Assembly (NCBI GenBank): GCA_949775045.1
Contig: OX459103.1
Location: 11,848,605-11,912,604 of the forward strand
Length of the DNA: 64,000 nt
From: Metridium senile
Taxonomy: Eukaryota > Cnidaria > Anthozoa > Actiniaria > Metridiidae
Reading direction: 5' to 3'
Shown in pieces: positions 12,070 through 24,400 of the stretch. The notes beneath the pieces are model-generated. The model was not told the DNA's origin, ran no database searches, and saw only the letters and a list, made by a program, of their open reading frames with translations. Position 1 is the first letter of the stretch. Each line of letters opens with the position of its first letter. Made by a program: the position numbers and the translations under genes.

Positions 12070-12690
12070 AACTAATTATTTCCCCAAAAAATCAATTTTC
12101 TCGCATTCAAATAATAAATGCTCTAAAGTTTCTGCTTGAACGTCGCAGAAATTCGAAAGAAAAGAGATGGGATTCGAGTTTTCCAATTTTATATAGGTTA
12201 TATATCTGCATTGAGTAGTTATTCATCATTAAGGAGTGTTGCAAAGTATGTGTATTGTGTTACGTAGTCCGCAAACATATAAATGAGTTTCCTTAGGTGC
12301 AGGAGCAAGTTGTTCATGTGGATGATAATAGAAGAGGACCAAGTATTGAGCCCTGAGGAACGCAACATAGTATAGGTGTTTTCGCAGAATATCGTCTTTC
12401 GATTATAATTTGAAGGTGTCTGTTATCGAGGTAATATTGGACTACAATAGTGCTTTGTTTTTTAGACCATACAAGTTTAGATTCTTTAAAAGGACGGTAT
12501 ATGGTCAAGGATATGGTCATCTCCAGTGTCGACGGTTTTTCGTAGATCGACCATTGCCAGACCACAGATATTGCCATTGTCCACACGTTGTCCATATTCT
12601 TTTGGAGTTTGAGTAATTGGCCTCCTTTTTGCATGACTTAGGTTTAACCCCTTTAGGCTGAATCCCACGTGGAACATCATTACCGGTTAG
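12070..12690 (-). mobile_element. LINE relic: RT and zf-RVT remnants
   Basis: On the minus strand a degraded reverse transcriptase can be followed across frames. Motif A is seen as MVDLRKTVDTGDDHILD (12600-12500), then CCVPQGSILGPLL (about 12380-12330). A FADY in place of FADD follows at about 12290-12270, and a zinc-knuckle-like end at 12180-12075 (FCDVQAETLEHLLFECEKI), as found at the C-terminus of many LINE ORF2 proteins. Large internal deletions and frame changes show it is dead. Confidence 0.75.
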
Positions 12691-13731
12691 CAGATCAATA
12701 TCCGCGTCGATTTCGATTATTACAATACCATGATATTGATATCAACTATTTACGTCGTCTCGGCGTGGTATCTCCTCCTTCGACACTGGACGTTTTCTTC
12801 TTGAAAATACAGTTTCAGTTCAACAGTTGTTCTCCTCGGTGTCTGTAGCTATTACGCTGACTACTTTGTTTTTAATCGGTACATGTTCACAGTCCATATT
12901 CAGTTATTTGGAGTCCATTAATCAAACGAGTCTAATAATGCTTTCGTTTAGATGGTGTCACTCCTTGCAGTTCTTACTTAAACTGGAATTATCGCTAGCC
13001 TGTTGGCATTGTACGGGCCCAAGTTGCACTACACAGGCCTTCGGCTACGTTGATGTTAAATTTCTTCTAAGAAGAATAGTTTTCTTTAGTAGTGGTGTTG
13101 CTTGTACTTCAGTTTTCTCAGTTTCATTGCTTGTAGTTGTAACGTTGTTTCGTGAATGTTTACAATAAGTATTTAGGGACCAACCAACCATTAGAAAAGT
13201 GGGGGGTGGGGAGTTTCAAAGAATAATTTTTTTTTTATCTTCAATATTCAAAATATATTTTTTTTAAGACTTTGTGGCTGGAAATATATATTTTCTTCTG
13301 TTGGTTGATAACACACACACACACACACATCACTTTACTAATGGTCGGTCCCTTAATGTTACAGAGACTAGCTTTACAAATGTTTCCTTAGGGCAGCGTT
13401 TATCTGAATGTCCAGTTTGTAGACAACTGTCATAAGCCTTTCTCGCGGCCAAACGTGTGCATTTCTTCGCCATATTTTTCTTTGAACATTTAACAATGCG
13501 TCAACCAGTGATTCCCTTCAAACATGTTGTACTTCGGCTTTAATTTAGTTTGTTCTGTTCTGTTCGCGTTTGAGACGTACGGATGCACATAGGTAGAATA
13601 TATATTAATTGTGAATTTGATTATTCATGCCTTTTAATGGCAGGGGACGAATTTACTGCACGATACCAAACCACCAGTGTAAGAAAGAGATTCAAATTGA
13701 TAAAACTGTGCACAGCATTAAAACAACAGGT
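12691..13731. other. no supported gene; short (CA)n at 13311-13328
   Basis: The 113-codon frame at 12827-13168 begins with a hydrophobic stretch but has no family resemblance and no splice support, so it is left uncalled. A short CA run lies at about 13311-13328. Confidence 0.35.
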
Positions 13732-14676
13732 TCAATGTCTAACTAGTTTCCTAACCAACGCTATTGTAGCAGTACGAATCTCTTTGATACGCAAACAGTA
13801 AATGAAAGGGTTCAAAGCACCATTCAACATCATAATAGTATCAGCAGGAGTCAGTACAAAGCTAACCAGCTCGTTCCAATCTTGAAGCACTACTATCATC
13901 ACCAAGCCAGCAATATGGCCAATGTTACATAACACAAACGCTGCCAATACATAATACATGGTATTGACAGACCGTTTATATTTAGGCATATCCAGGGATG
14001 ATCTCTGGGCGTGAATTTGAATTGTATGACGTCGCACTACAATCATGATTTTAACCATGAGAAAAACATTTGATATCATTATTACAAGATAAATAAATAA
14101 ATCTATAAGAGGAATGTAGTACATGTTTTCTTGAAGATTTCGTAAGTATGTTGCTACTCCACTGCTAACCCAGACTATTAGCAGACTAATACAGCAACGT
14201 TTGGTTGTGACGATCTCATTGTATCGAAGGTGTAATCTAACTGCAAGATATCTGTCTGCTGTAATAAGAGTCAAATTACCAAATGAAACCATAGATAACA
14301 TCGTAAAGCTGAAGAAATTAACCTCATCACTCAGCATTGTCAGCTCTGGGCTACCATACCAGTAGCTATACAAGTGAACGCTGAAGAAGGGTTCAGCAAT
14401 GATAGCAACAGCTGCGTCAGAGATTGCCAGCCCCAGAAGTAGAATGTTCCTGGGCGTCCACAGTGACTTTGTTAAAGCGAATGTTGCAATGACCAATGCG
14501 TTTAAACAAAAAGCTACTACCGCAATAAAGGCATTGACTATAGCCATCGAAATGAACAGGTCCCTAAGTGCCAGGTTAGGAGGAGGTTCAGTGAAGCCTT
14601 TTTGCTGTAAAACATTTTCACTGGTGTTTGTATTGTTTGTGTAGTTACAAAGTGCGCTGTTACAAGGTAGCATCAT
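13732..14676 (-). CDS. class A GPCR, intact, single exon (MECA-like)
   Basis: An intact 314-residue rhodopsin-like receptor. The N-terminus carries likely N-glycosylation sites (NYTNNTNTSE). TM1 is AFCLNALVIATF, TM2 has the LAxxD motif (LLLGLAISDAAVAIIAEP), TM3 ends in a canonical DRY (ITADRYLAVRLHLRY), TM6 lacks CWxP (AAFVLCNIGHIAG) and TM7 has NPFIY (GALNPFIYCLRIKEIR). The second extracellular loop is short and has no cysteine, and no TM3 cysteine is evident, so the usual loop disulfide appears missing. That, with the small size, recalls the melanocortin/adenosine (MECA) group expanded in cnidarians. This is an inference; the ligand is unknown. The start ATG follows an upstream stop-rich region and a tandem ATGATG. 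It is unrelated in sequence detail to the receptor at 3654-4674. Confidence 0.93.
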   Translation of the reverse strand: MMLPCNSALCNYTNNTNTSENVLQQKGFTEPPPNLALRDLFISMAIVNAFIAVVAFCLNALVIATFALTKSLWTPRNILLLGLAISDAAVAIIAEPFFSVHLYSYWYGSPELTMLSDEVNFFSFTMLSMVSFGNLTLITADRYLAVRLHLRYNEIVTTKRCCISLLIVWVSSGVATYLRNLQENMYYIPLIDLFIYLVIMISNVFLMVKIMIVVRRHTIQIHAQRSSLDMPKYKRSVNTMYYVLAAFVLCNIGHIAGLVMIVVLQDWNELVSFVLTPADTIMMLNGALNPFIYCLRIKEIRTATIALVRKLVRH

Positions 14677-16256
14677 AGTGTAATCTTTATATCAATATCG
14701 TTTGACTTAATACTGACCAGCTTTCTTGTTTAGTTACACTAATTCTAATGAAAAAAGTGAAAGGAAAATGAAAGTGGCTTACGAACCAGAGGGTCCACGG
14801 CTGAATCTGTTGTTGTCGTATGTCCTGGAAGAAATCTTCAACTTTAAATAGGCTTTTGAAGATCCAATGATGCCTTTGACACAGCAGTATTAAAAGGACT
14901 TACCAGTGTGAGCAACCGATGCCTATCAGACAGTGTTACAAATCTTCGTCTGACAATCTTGCCAAAATCTCTCCAATGGTATTACCTTTCTGACGATCTT
15001 ACTAGAGTTTGTCTAAATATCTTGATAATGTCTGTCTGACGGTTTAACCAGTGTTTTACCACAGACTGACTGTCTGACAAATCTGGCAAATGATGCTCGA
15101 TAATTCACACAAGCGTCTGTTAAAGTCTCGTCAGGCTCTGTAAGCTAAGGTGTTCAGCAAGCACTGTATCTCTGGCAGCTTGGTGGTGTTTTCTACTCTA
15201 GCTAGTTACTGGGCAACAGCTCGTGCGTCGATCCTTCCAAACCGTCTTGAGACAGTCTTTTCGCAGTCTAAACAATGATCTTCCCAGTTTCTTAGCGAAA
15301 TTCTCAACTTCCAAATGTAAGTGTAAGTTGTTCTGCCGTTTGCAAATTAATCGCAAAACTTTACTGAATGCTAGGCACCTGAACGTCTGATTTAAATAGT
15401 CTCAATGGATAATACATGCTGGTTATTTAATGGAAAAAAAGTGAATCAATAAATGTGCAAAGTAAACAACAGTTTTGCCATTTATAAACGCTATCGTTTA
15501 ACACACATACACACTGAGGTCTTAATGGATTTAATGGACGCACACGTCTTGTATGTCCTTTATAAGGATGGGAGTGTAAATTAAAAAACAGGATTGACTT
15601 GTGTTCCAACAATTGTTAATTCGTTAAGGCATCATGCTATGCAATGTGGGTGATGCCTTAATTATTCAGCAACATATATATTATGCGAGTAAGATTCATA
15701 GACTTTGAATCGGTAGCACAACACGGTGTAGGAGTCAAATCACTTCATTAAAAATCTTCCCACCTTCTCGATTAAATAAACTATTACCACGTTGTTATGG
15801 GAGTAGGCATCTTCATGTTTTCCAAAGTGGAGTAAAAGCTAATTATAGAAGCCAAATTGATCAGAGAATCAAAATGATCAATTCTTATGAATACCTGCAA
15901 GACATCTGCCTTCTTTAAGAGTTTAATCAACCATTTGACAATCGATCACGCTTTTTTCTCTTTAAATATAATTAGCGATGAATATCGGTGAATAATAAGC
16001 GAGGCAAAGTCGATTTTATTATCCAACGATATTTACCGAGAATCACTATCTTTTAAATTCACTACACAAATAGGTCATTATTCCAAAACATTTAAATGTA
16101 ACTGCATTTTAACTCTTAAGGAAGAAATCACCAATTCCAAGTTGTTGAAACGTGTGCTTTTCATATCACTTAGCATGCAGCATGCGATCAAATAAGACAA
16201 TTTGTATTTTATGAAAGAAGTGGAAAGCTTGCTTGATGTGCTGTGTTCAGTTATAA
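14677..16256. other. intergenic upstream of GPCR, degenerate TCTGAC repeats
   Basis: No gene. Between about 14920 and 15080 the words TCTGAC, ATCTT and CCA recur at irregular spacing, suggesting a much-decayed tandem repeat. Confidence 0.4.
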
Positions 16257-16362
16257 AGCACTTCAGTGGGAATTGTCAGAACCCTCTAGAGTACTGAGAA
16301 GCACTTCACTTTGCTTAGTGCTTCTCTTTTAAAATTCTTTTTCTGACAACTCCCGCGTGCTT
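16257..16362. mobile_element. small hairpin element
   Basis: Inverted arms AGCACTTCAGTGGGAATTGT / ACAACTCCCGCGTGCT enclose an inner hairpin (GAGAAGCACTT..AGTGCTTCTC at 16296-16328). Probably a short MITE fragment; the inner part resembles 8497-8540. Confidence 0.45.
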
Positions 16363-18737
16363 TTTAAGTGCATGCACACAGCACGCTTGCGCGTTCTTTG
16401 TTTCTACAGTATTAACTTTCAACCTCGTTCCCCGGGCCCTCTCCCCTCGCTTTTGGGTGGTGCGGGAAATGGCGCCCAAATATTATTATTGTAAAATTAT
16501 TTCAATACTGTTTCTAAAAGCAAACCATTCGACCTTTCCTGTTCGCATAATAGAAAATAAAGCAATAGATTACGGCTGAGGTCGGAAAATAAAGTGCTTT
16601 ATTATTATTATTCTATCTACTTAAGGTGACTTCTATTTAATTGATTCTACATATAAAAGTCTCTCAAAATTGAAAAATTAAAACAATAAAAGAGATTTTG
16701 ATGTTGGCAAAAAGCATTTTTCTTTCTCGTCTTTATAGCATTTACAAAAGGACAATTCAGACGAAAATGTCAGTTCAATTTTGGAACTTTTGGAACTGAA
16801 ATCTATATCTACAATTTTCAGTTTATTTTTCGATATGTTGTGTAAATCATTTCAAGAAATCAAGTTTTGATCAAGTAACCGAGCTCGTTTTTTTGGATGG
16901 GAAAGAGGACTGGGGCGGTCGTTTAAATTATCACTATATTTATGTTGATTCTTCATGTTCCTCCTCCTCTTTAACAACAACTGTAACATCAAGAGAGGAA
17001 GCCCAACAATAACACTGGAACAGCAAGTACTACAGAACATTAGCATGGACACTGATGCATTCAATAAACACTCATTAAAAAGAACCTTTGACATGGATAT
17101 GGTTGGCTGAAGCCCTAACCAAGAAGATATAGACTAAAGATGATGATGATGATGATATTTATTTTAAATACAGAATGCGAATGAAATTGAAATTTTCATA
17201 AAAGTTGTAATTATGCAATTTTTGAAACATGCCCAAAGTTGTCCGCTTTGCAAAACAGATAAGTCAACTTAAATTTTTTTTTTCCAAATGATTAAAGCGA
17301 AAGGTCAATCGCTGGATGTGATTATGAAGAAGGGATTCGAAGTTCTCGTTTAATCAACACGTGCAATTTTCTATAGTCATCTATCAGCTTACCGAGTTGT
17401 AGAACTTCAACCCCGTTTAAAGTGTTTTAGTTAATGCAAGACTTATGATAATAACGATGTCTTAACTATTCTTTGCATTGGATAATTGTAGTAACTTAAC
17501 TTAGTATAATATAAATCACTTCAAGTAGTAAGCTGATGCATTCATTCATTTGCGAAGAAATAACTCTATTCAGAGGGCCACTTTCCGAAAGAGAAAACAT
17601 GTCTAAGAGGAATATAAAAAACGTAAAAAAGGACAAACATCGATAACAGCGGTGCCTAACTACATGCAATGACAAAAATGACAAAAGTTTATTCAGTACC
17701 TTAGATATATATACATAATTTACAATTTTTGTTATTAAACAGAAGATAAGGTACAGGCCACCTATAATAACCATTGCTGGCTAACCAAGATAGATAGCTT
17801 ACATAAGTAATTTTATATATATTATGGTCAATGTGTTTTTAGTTAGCATAGTATTATAGAATATAAAAAACGAGACGAAAAAAAGATAACATTAAATAGA
17901 AATAACATAAATAGAAACGGGATCAAGTATGAATTTTGAATATACATATATAATGTACAATGATCGATCTGTACCATACATATATGATTATGATAACTAA
18001 GCTAATATAGTGAAAGATTGTGTTGATTTGTAATAAAAGATACATCAGTAAACATAAGTTCTTATCCTATCACAACTGATTTGATCCTTAAATTTGGTTC
18101 TGCTTAATTAATTTTTTTGTAGGTTCACACATGCTGATCTAAAAAATATCATTCTGTTTAATAAATCCCCCCAACTGATTTTAAAGCTTCCAAATTTTTA
18201 TATTTCGCCCCAAATAAATTAGTTAATTTAAACACAAGCTTAATTAATAAACAAAAAATGTTATAAACAATTAACTGACATCTATTCATTTTAAATGTTT
18301 TTCGCTTTTGCCAAGAGCTGGAAAACGACAATTGTGTTACCGATCCGCAAATATATTTTTTGTTTTTGAGTTTGTAGTCTGGTGATACTTTGAAACTAAA
18401 TTAAAATGATATTTTCTTTTTTATCGTAGTTGATTTGTTGATAGCATAGAAAGATATTAACAAAAAAAAAACGATAAGAGTTTAATTCAGACGGCCATAA
18501 GTCCGTTCGCAACTGAGTAAATACCAAATAATAATAAAAAGAATAAAAAATAAAAGATTATAGACACGAGAGTTTTACTGGAAAATAGTTTACTGAAAAA
18601 TCGTTTAGCTGCAAAGAACAATCCTGCCAACAGTATGTGAATCGAACTGTATCGTTTGTTGTTGATGACATGCAAAGATATGTTTTCATTATACAAACAA
18701 CAGTATTGTAATACTAGCAAAATAAAAAGAACAAAAC
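16363..18737. other. intergenic, nothing supported
   Basis: No domain-bearing frame. A (GAT)n run at 17138-17157 follows a minus-strand frame at 16852-17094 that I cannot assign. Hydrophobic minus-strand frames at 17496-17774 and 18487-18720 look like AT-rich chance frames. Confidence 0.35.
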
Positions 18738-20219
18738 ATGTTTAAAGGGCCACGGATATTATATTGTTATAATGCTATAGTGTATAAGATAGAAAAAAAT
18801 ATAAATATATATATATATATATCCAAAAACATCGACAATAAGAAAAAATACAGCTTCATCTGCTTTGACATCGTAGAATTTTACCCGTCTATAAGCGAAC
18901 AACTCCTGAACAAAGCACTAGACTTCGCACCAGCCTACGACAGCATAACACCTGACGAAAGGAACATTATTATCCATGCGAAGAATTCACTTCTAACCAA
19001 CAAACAACAACAATGGCAGAAAAAAAGCGCCAGCACCTTCGACGTAACAATGGGGAGCTTCGACGGAGTGGAGACATGTGAACTTGTGGGAAGTTTTCTG
19101 TTATCACAACTACAACCCAAATTTGGTAACAAAATAGGGCTATACCGAGACGATGGCCTAGCACTTACTGACAGCACTCCAAGAACAGCGGAAAATATCA
19201 AGAAAGAGATCTGCCGTATATTTAAAGACAACGGCCTTAACATCACCATCGAGGCGAACAAACAAGTAGTGAATTTCTTAGATGTCACCTTTAACCTTAC
19301 TGGAAGTACTTACAGCCCATACACTAAGCCCAGCAGTACCATACAGTATATACACCGAGACAGCAACCACCCACCTAACATTATAGAAAACATACCAGCA
19401 GGAATCAACAGACGACTTTCGTCCATATCATCGGATCAACAATCGTTTGACACCGCTGCACCCCCATACCAGAAAGCACTCAATGATAGTGGATACAGCT
19501 ACAAATTAGAATTCCAACCACCTCAGACAAGCAAACGGAGAAATAGACCAAGACATGGTATCATTCGGTATAACCCCCCATTTAGCAAGAGCGTCAGCAA
19601 TAATACCGGCAAAAGATTCCTTTTACCTGTCAACAAATGCTTTCCAATTGGACACACCCTGCGAAAGATCTTCAACAGTAACCCTATTAAAATCAGTTAC
19701 AGTTGTATGAACAGTGCAAAACAAATAATCGACAACGAAAACAAGAAAAAGCTGAACTCACACAATGCCAGCCCAATCGAAAAAACAAAACCATGCAATT
19801 GCCGGAACAAAGAGAATTGTCCCCTGATGGGTGAATGCCTACAGTCGGGTGTGATATACCAGGCCAAAGTAATACGAAAAGACAACGACACACACGAGAC
19901 CTACGTCGGGTTAACCGAAAACAACTTCAAAACACGATACAGGAATCACACAGCCTCATTCCGCAACGCGTCATCCAGAAATTCTACTGAACTAAGCAAA
20001 CACGTATGGACACTCAAGGACAATAGCATCGACTACACAATCACGTGGCGCATAATGGCACGCGCCAAAGCTTACAGCAGCGCAACCAAGCGTTGTAACC
20101 TTTGTTTACTGGAAAAATACATAATTATCTGCAAACCACACCATTGCAGCCTTAACAAAAGGAATGAACTCATTTCATCGTGCAGACACAGGAATAAGGA
20201 ACTTCAGCGTTATAACTAA
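18738..20219 (+). CDS. Penelope-like RT with C-terminal GIY-YIG, 5' truncated
   Basis: A long frame encoding the palm of a reverse transcriptase and a GIY-YIG endonuclease. Real homology starts after the TA microsatellite at about 18823. Motif A is FICFDIVEFYPSIS, motif C is the catalytic YRDDG (about 19141-19155), and the thumb region contains VNFLDVTFNL. A cysteine-rich linker (CNCRNKENCPLMGEC) precedes the endonuclease (VIYQAKV..ETYVGL, then FKTRYRNHTASFRN). The RT N-terminus (fingers) is missing, so this copy is probably dead although the frame is open. The last ~590 bp are almost identical to 30194-30786, implying recent activity. A mutated hammerhead motif follows at 20281. Confidence 0.88.
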   Translation: MFKGPRILYCYNAIVYKIEKNINIYIYISKNIDNKKKYSFICFDIVEFYPSISEQLLNKALDFAPAYDSITPDERNIIIHAKNSLLTNKQQQWQKKSASTFDVTMGSFDGVETCELVGSFLLSQLQPKFGNKIGLYRDDGLALTDSTPRTAENIKKEICRIFKDNGLNITIEANKQVVNFLDVTFNLTGSTYSPYTKPSSTIQYIHRDSNHPPNIIENIPAGINRRLSSISSDQQSFDTAAPPYQKALNDSGYSYKLEFQPPQTSKRRNRPRHGIIRYNPPFSKSVSNNTGKRFLLPVNKCFPIGHTLRKIFNSNPIKISYSCMNSAKQIIDNENKKKLNSHNASPIEKTKPCNCRNKENCPLMGECLQSGVIYQAKVIRKDNDTHETYVGLTENNFKTRYRNHTASFRNASSRNSTELSKHVWTLKDNSIDYTITWRIMARAKAYSSATKRCNLCLLEKYIIICKPHHCSLNKRNELISSCRHRNKELQRYN

Positions 20220-20280
20220 AAAATCATATGTAAATTCAGTAAATCCAGTATATTCTGTACAGTTTTAATCAGTCAATTAA

Positions 20281-20332
20281 AACTCCTGATGAGTGAGACC
20301 GTAAGGTCTTACAAAACAGCGTTGTAGAGAAA
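20281..20332 (+). ncRNA. hammerhead ribozyme motif, core mutated
   Basis: Stem I strand CTC, conserved CTGATGA (20286-20292), stem II GTGAGACC-GTAA-GGTCTTAC (20293-20312, one G-U pair), then AAAA where the core needs GAAA. The short stem III/cleavage region (GTA) and GAG follow. The G-to-A change in the second core box should abolish cleavage. Hammerheads are known from Penelope-like elements, and this one lies 60 bp downstream of the GIY-YIG frame. Confidence 0.75.
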
Positions 20333-20540
20333 CCGTCATCGTCATTACTCTCTAACTCTTTCTACTACTATTCCCGCTCTACTATTGAGTATTGGGCACT
20401 CTACACTGGACAAATCGACCAACTATATATATATATTGAAAACTGACCCTAGAATAACTATTATAGCTACTACGGCCAACACCCTAAACAAAGAATCCGA
20501 AATTTGATAATTGATCATTCTTTGTTTTGTTTTTGCAGTA

Positions 20541-20586
20541 AAAAATAGATAATAAATCAATAAATCAATAAATCAATAAATCAATA

Positions 20587-20627
<41 letters not shown>

Positions 20628-20670
20628 GTAAGTAAGTAGGTAAGTAAGTAAGTAAGTAAGTAAGTAAGTG

Positions 20671-20717
<47 letters not shown>

Positions 20718-20756
20718 GAGTAAATAAATAGATAAATAGAGAGATAGATAAATAGA

Positions 20757-20819
<63 letters not shown>

Positions 20820-20825
20820 AAATAT
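20541..20825. repeat. compound tetranucleotide microsatellite
   Basis: Successive arrays of AATC, TAAG and TAAA units run up to the left edge of the Penelope element at 20829. Open frames across it (YLLT repeats) are artefacts. Confidence 0.97.
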
Positions 20826-20828
20826 TTC

Positions 20829-22552
20829 TTATTTATACATTTGATTATATAATTTGATAAAAAGTTTACTTTATACATATTTAATTTAAGAAATAATGTA
20901 TAAAACGACGACCTTTCGATGCTCCCAGAACATCATTATTTTTTGAATGATTGGTTCAACCGTGCATATGATCTTAACCTCCGAAGGGATCAGCTTGCTA
21001 GTCTTTTGGAAATTCCTACAACAAACCAATTGTTCCAGTTTAACGGCTGCTTTTACGAACAAATAGATGGCGTTGCCATGGGGTCTCCGCTAGGCCCTTT
21101 AATGGCTATCTTGAAGAAAAGCTTGTGTCGGATGGATTGCTTCCAACGTTCTATGGACGATATGTAGATGACACTCTAGTAATTATGCCAAGCGTTATAA
21201 TAGCAGATAATTTTTTGAAAACACTGAACGACTTACATCCAAGTTTATCCTTTACAATGGAACTTGCGCATAATGATCGAATTTCATTTATTGGCATGGG
21301 GATCTTGAAAAAGGGATCGCGCTTAGAGACAGAAGTGTATAGAAAACCTACTAATACAGTTTAATAATACACCCTATGCAAAAAGGCAATTCCTTACTTA
21401 ATCAGTATTAGAAGACACCATTGCTTTTATTAGAAAAAGCACATTGAAATAAGTGATATTCCAAAATTTCAATGTAGTAACATAAACGTTAATGTACTGA
21501 TGAAAAGTTACAGCTTTTTGAATTTACAAAGATTTGGCTTAAACTTTGCGCTTGGGCCTCTGTGATTCAATTTATGACAACAGAATTCTACAAAATTACT
21601 AATTTCGACATGCTCTTTCTTGTAAGGGAAAAGTGTTATTGAAATATTTTATTGTTCATGGTGTTTCGTGTTTCGTGTTGCTCGTTCCCAGTCCCTTGCT
21701 CTTTTTGCATAGGGTGTATTGCATTTCCATAGTCATGTTGACAAGCGATATAAAGAATGTTTGATTAAGACCATGGTTCATCGAGCAAAGGCATTATCAT
21801 CAACGCCTTAAGGCCTAGAGCAAGAATGTGACAATCTGCGCACCATTTTCAAACGGTTGGACTATCCTAAGGGATTAGTTGATTCTACTGTTAATAGAAG
21901 CCTTCAAAGTGAACAAAAAGTAACATCAACTTACAACGAGAAAACAATAAGGTTAAGTATCCCATTAAAAGACCAAAGAGCAACTAATGCTGTGAAAAAA
22001 CAACTGTGTTCACTTGGGAATAACATTGGCTTGAATATACAACGTGTCTTTACAAGCATGAAATTGGAACAAGTACTGAAGCATAACGTTGTGAGTCAAC
22101 GCAACGTCGTGTATTACTACAAATGTGATCTGTGCGAAGCAGATTATGTTGGATTTACAACTAGACACTTGCACTAAAGAGTAGCTGAACACAAAGCTCC
22201 AACTTCGTCAATTGGAAGACACGCCCAAGAGCATGGAACTGTGAAAGAAAGCCAATTCAAAGTGCTGAAAAGATGCAAAGGAAAATTCGATTGTCTTGTT
22301 AATTGAGATGCTTCTTATAAAGCATCTAAAACCTAGTTTAAACAAACAATCGGACTCAATACGAGCAAAAACTTTTGTTTAATTAACTTTCATTGTTTCG
22401 TTATTATTATATATTCATATTTTCTAGCATTTATTTTTTGACTTGATAATGATGTTCTGGGAGCATCGAAACGTCGTTTTATATATTATTTCTTAAATAT
22501 GTTTAAAGTAAACTTTTTATCGCTGAATTTTATAATCAAATGTATAAATAAA
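20829..22552 (+). mobile_element. Penelope element, decayed, with inverted ends
   Basis: Frames 20919-21167 and 21125-21364 encode a Penelope-type RT (FNGCFYEQIDGVAMGSPLGP, YVDDTLVIMP, ETEVYRKPTNT), and 21857-22177 encodes the linker and start of a GIY-YIG domain (YYYKCDLCEADYVGFTTRHL), which runs on past a stop. The 5' part is missing, and there are frameshifts and stops. The element is bounded by inverted repeats of about 110 bp (20829-20937 and 22445-22552) that include GATGCTCCCAGAACATCATT. Both outer sides are TAAA/CAAT microsatellites. It is a different family from the RT at 18738. Confidence 0.85.
21367..21720. mobile_element. MITE inside the Penelope element
   Basis: About 354 bp with 20-bp inverted ends: AATACACCCTATGCAAAAAG on the left and its reverse complement on the right. 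It splits the RT-to-endonuclease linker of the Penelope copy, so it inserted later. No clear target duplication was seen. Confidence 0.75.
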
Positions 22553-22705
22553 TCAAATAATAAATATACAGATCAATCAATCAATCAAAAACAAACAAAC
22601 AAACAAACAAATAAATAAATAAATAAATATATAAAAAATAAATGAATAAAAAATAAATGAATGAATGAATGAATGAATAAATAAATAGATAAATAAATAC
22701 GAATA
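22553..22705. repeat. CAAT/CAAA/AATA microsatellites
   Basis: Runs of ATCA, CAAA, TAAA and GAAT tetranucleotides directly right of the Penelope inverted repeat. Confidence 0.9.
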
Positions 22706-24400
22706 AAAGAACTTCTAGTTATACATTTGATTAATTAGTAAAACAAACTGAAATTGGAGGGCCATTCCCTCGAGGCCTCCTAAACTGAAAGAGCTAGCGC
22801 AGAAATTACAAGAAAGATGATTTCTTGTCAAATCCAATTACAACTTATTAACATAGGCCTAAGGGATAGATATCACCCGTATTTAATAGAAAAAGTATGG
22901 GAGAGACTCTCCAATTGAAGCTCGGCGTGAACCGTCAATTTAGTAGAAATTATCAAATTCATAAAAATCAATGCATTCTGCGCATGTTTCGCAAATTTCG
23001 CGCCCGTAGAATATTATTTTGTTTTGTTTAATTTTGTGATCAAAGAGAGGCTATCTTATTAATGTTTCTACACTTTGCTTGACCGTTCTTCGTGTTGGTT
23101 ATTTTTAACATAGATCTATGTTTCATAAGCTTTCAAATACTATAATCTAGCCCTATGTGTTATGGTGTTATTTTGCTCGAGTAAATTTGAGTTCTTTGCA
23201 TAACAACCACGACCTAACAGCCATTGTTGTTTAAGTAACCAAGCAGTATCTTTATCTTACTACAAACTACGTAAAGACCTGAAATACTCTTAGAATCAAA
23301 CTGTTTTTAATTATCAACCAAGAATTTAGACGCGCCGGCCTGCCTCGGATCGCGACTAAAATTTAGCTATAAGGCTAAAAACTGAAAAAGTATTCACTCT
23401 AAGGCTTGACGACCAACGACTTCAAAACGATCGTGTCGACTTATCTTCCGAATCGGTTCTATTGTTAGTTTCGTGTAAATTTCGACAATCGTTCAGGTTT
23501 TGATGTTAGATTCCCAAGAGTCCATAAAGGGACGGCGCTTAGAGAAAGCTGCGAATTCAAGTTCAACTTCAAAATGGCTGGAACATGAATTTTAATTAAG
23601 ACACGGATAATTATCTAGGTAGCATACGTGAAAGCCACAACTTCCTCAGAGACAAACTTAATTCACTTGAGCTCATTACTGAATTTAGAAGTAACTTAAA
23701 AAGAAGCCGTTTGAACATGTGAAGTTTCCTTTGATTCTTTTCGAAAAAATGATTATCAAAGATGCTATAACTAGCTTTTACATACAAAAAATGTCTAAAA
23801 TTTACCCAACATTTACCTAAAAAAAGCCACAACTTCCAGTTAATGGATTTAAAAGCAAAAAACATCATTGTTTAAGATAACGTTTTGACTACCATAAGCT
23901 GAATGAACAAATCAAGATTTATTTATACTTTATGAGTTACAAGCGATTAAGTAACCAGTATTGAAGGCATTTTGGCCATTTTTTTGTGATTTCACGCTTT
24001 AGATATGAACTTCGCGCGCTAATGACCGTGTCGGCGGCATCAGTAATTAGATTAACAGTTTTCAATGTCCACTCATTCTGCCCAATGCATTGATATTAAT
24101 TTATTATACACCTGCTAGCTGTTTCAATAACCATTGTCGCAGCTTTTAGCTACCTACATTAATCCAAGAACGAAATGAATGCTGGTTGTGTGCTACTAAT
24201 GGATTGAAATCAGACGTGTTTCCTAAAGAATACAAACTAATTACAAAATGTAAGCATCAGTTCACATGCTTGTTACTGTATTACAATCAATGTTGTTGAT
24301 AACTAAACTGTATATATAGGAATAAATTAAATGGTGCTAAGCCCTCATTTGATCACCTGCACTACAAACATCTAACAATTGTAAACCTCGTTCAGCTTAT
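22706..24400. other. intergenic, nothing supported
   Basis: No gene, RNA or clear repeat. The 85-codon minus frame at 23611-23868 has no recognisable feature. Confidence 0.4.

Noticed and set aside
12827..13168. 113-codon frame with hydrophobic start that could be a secreted or membrane protein
   Set aside because: No family resemblance, no splice or promoter context, next to LINE debris.
20621..20878. Tyr-Leu-Leu-Thr repeat frame
   Set aside because: Translation of the TAAG/TAAA microsatellite.
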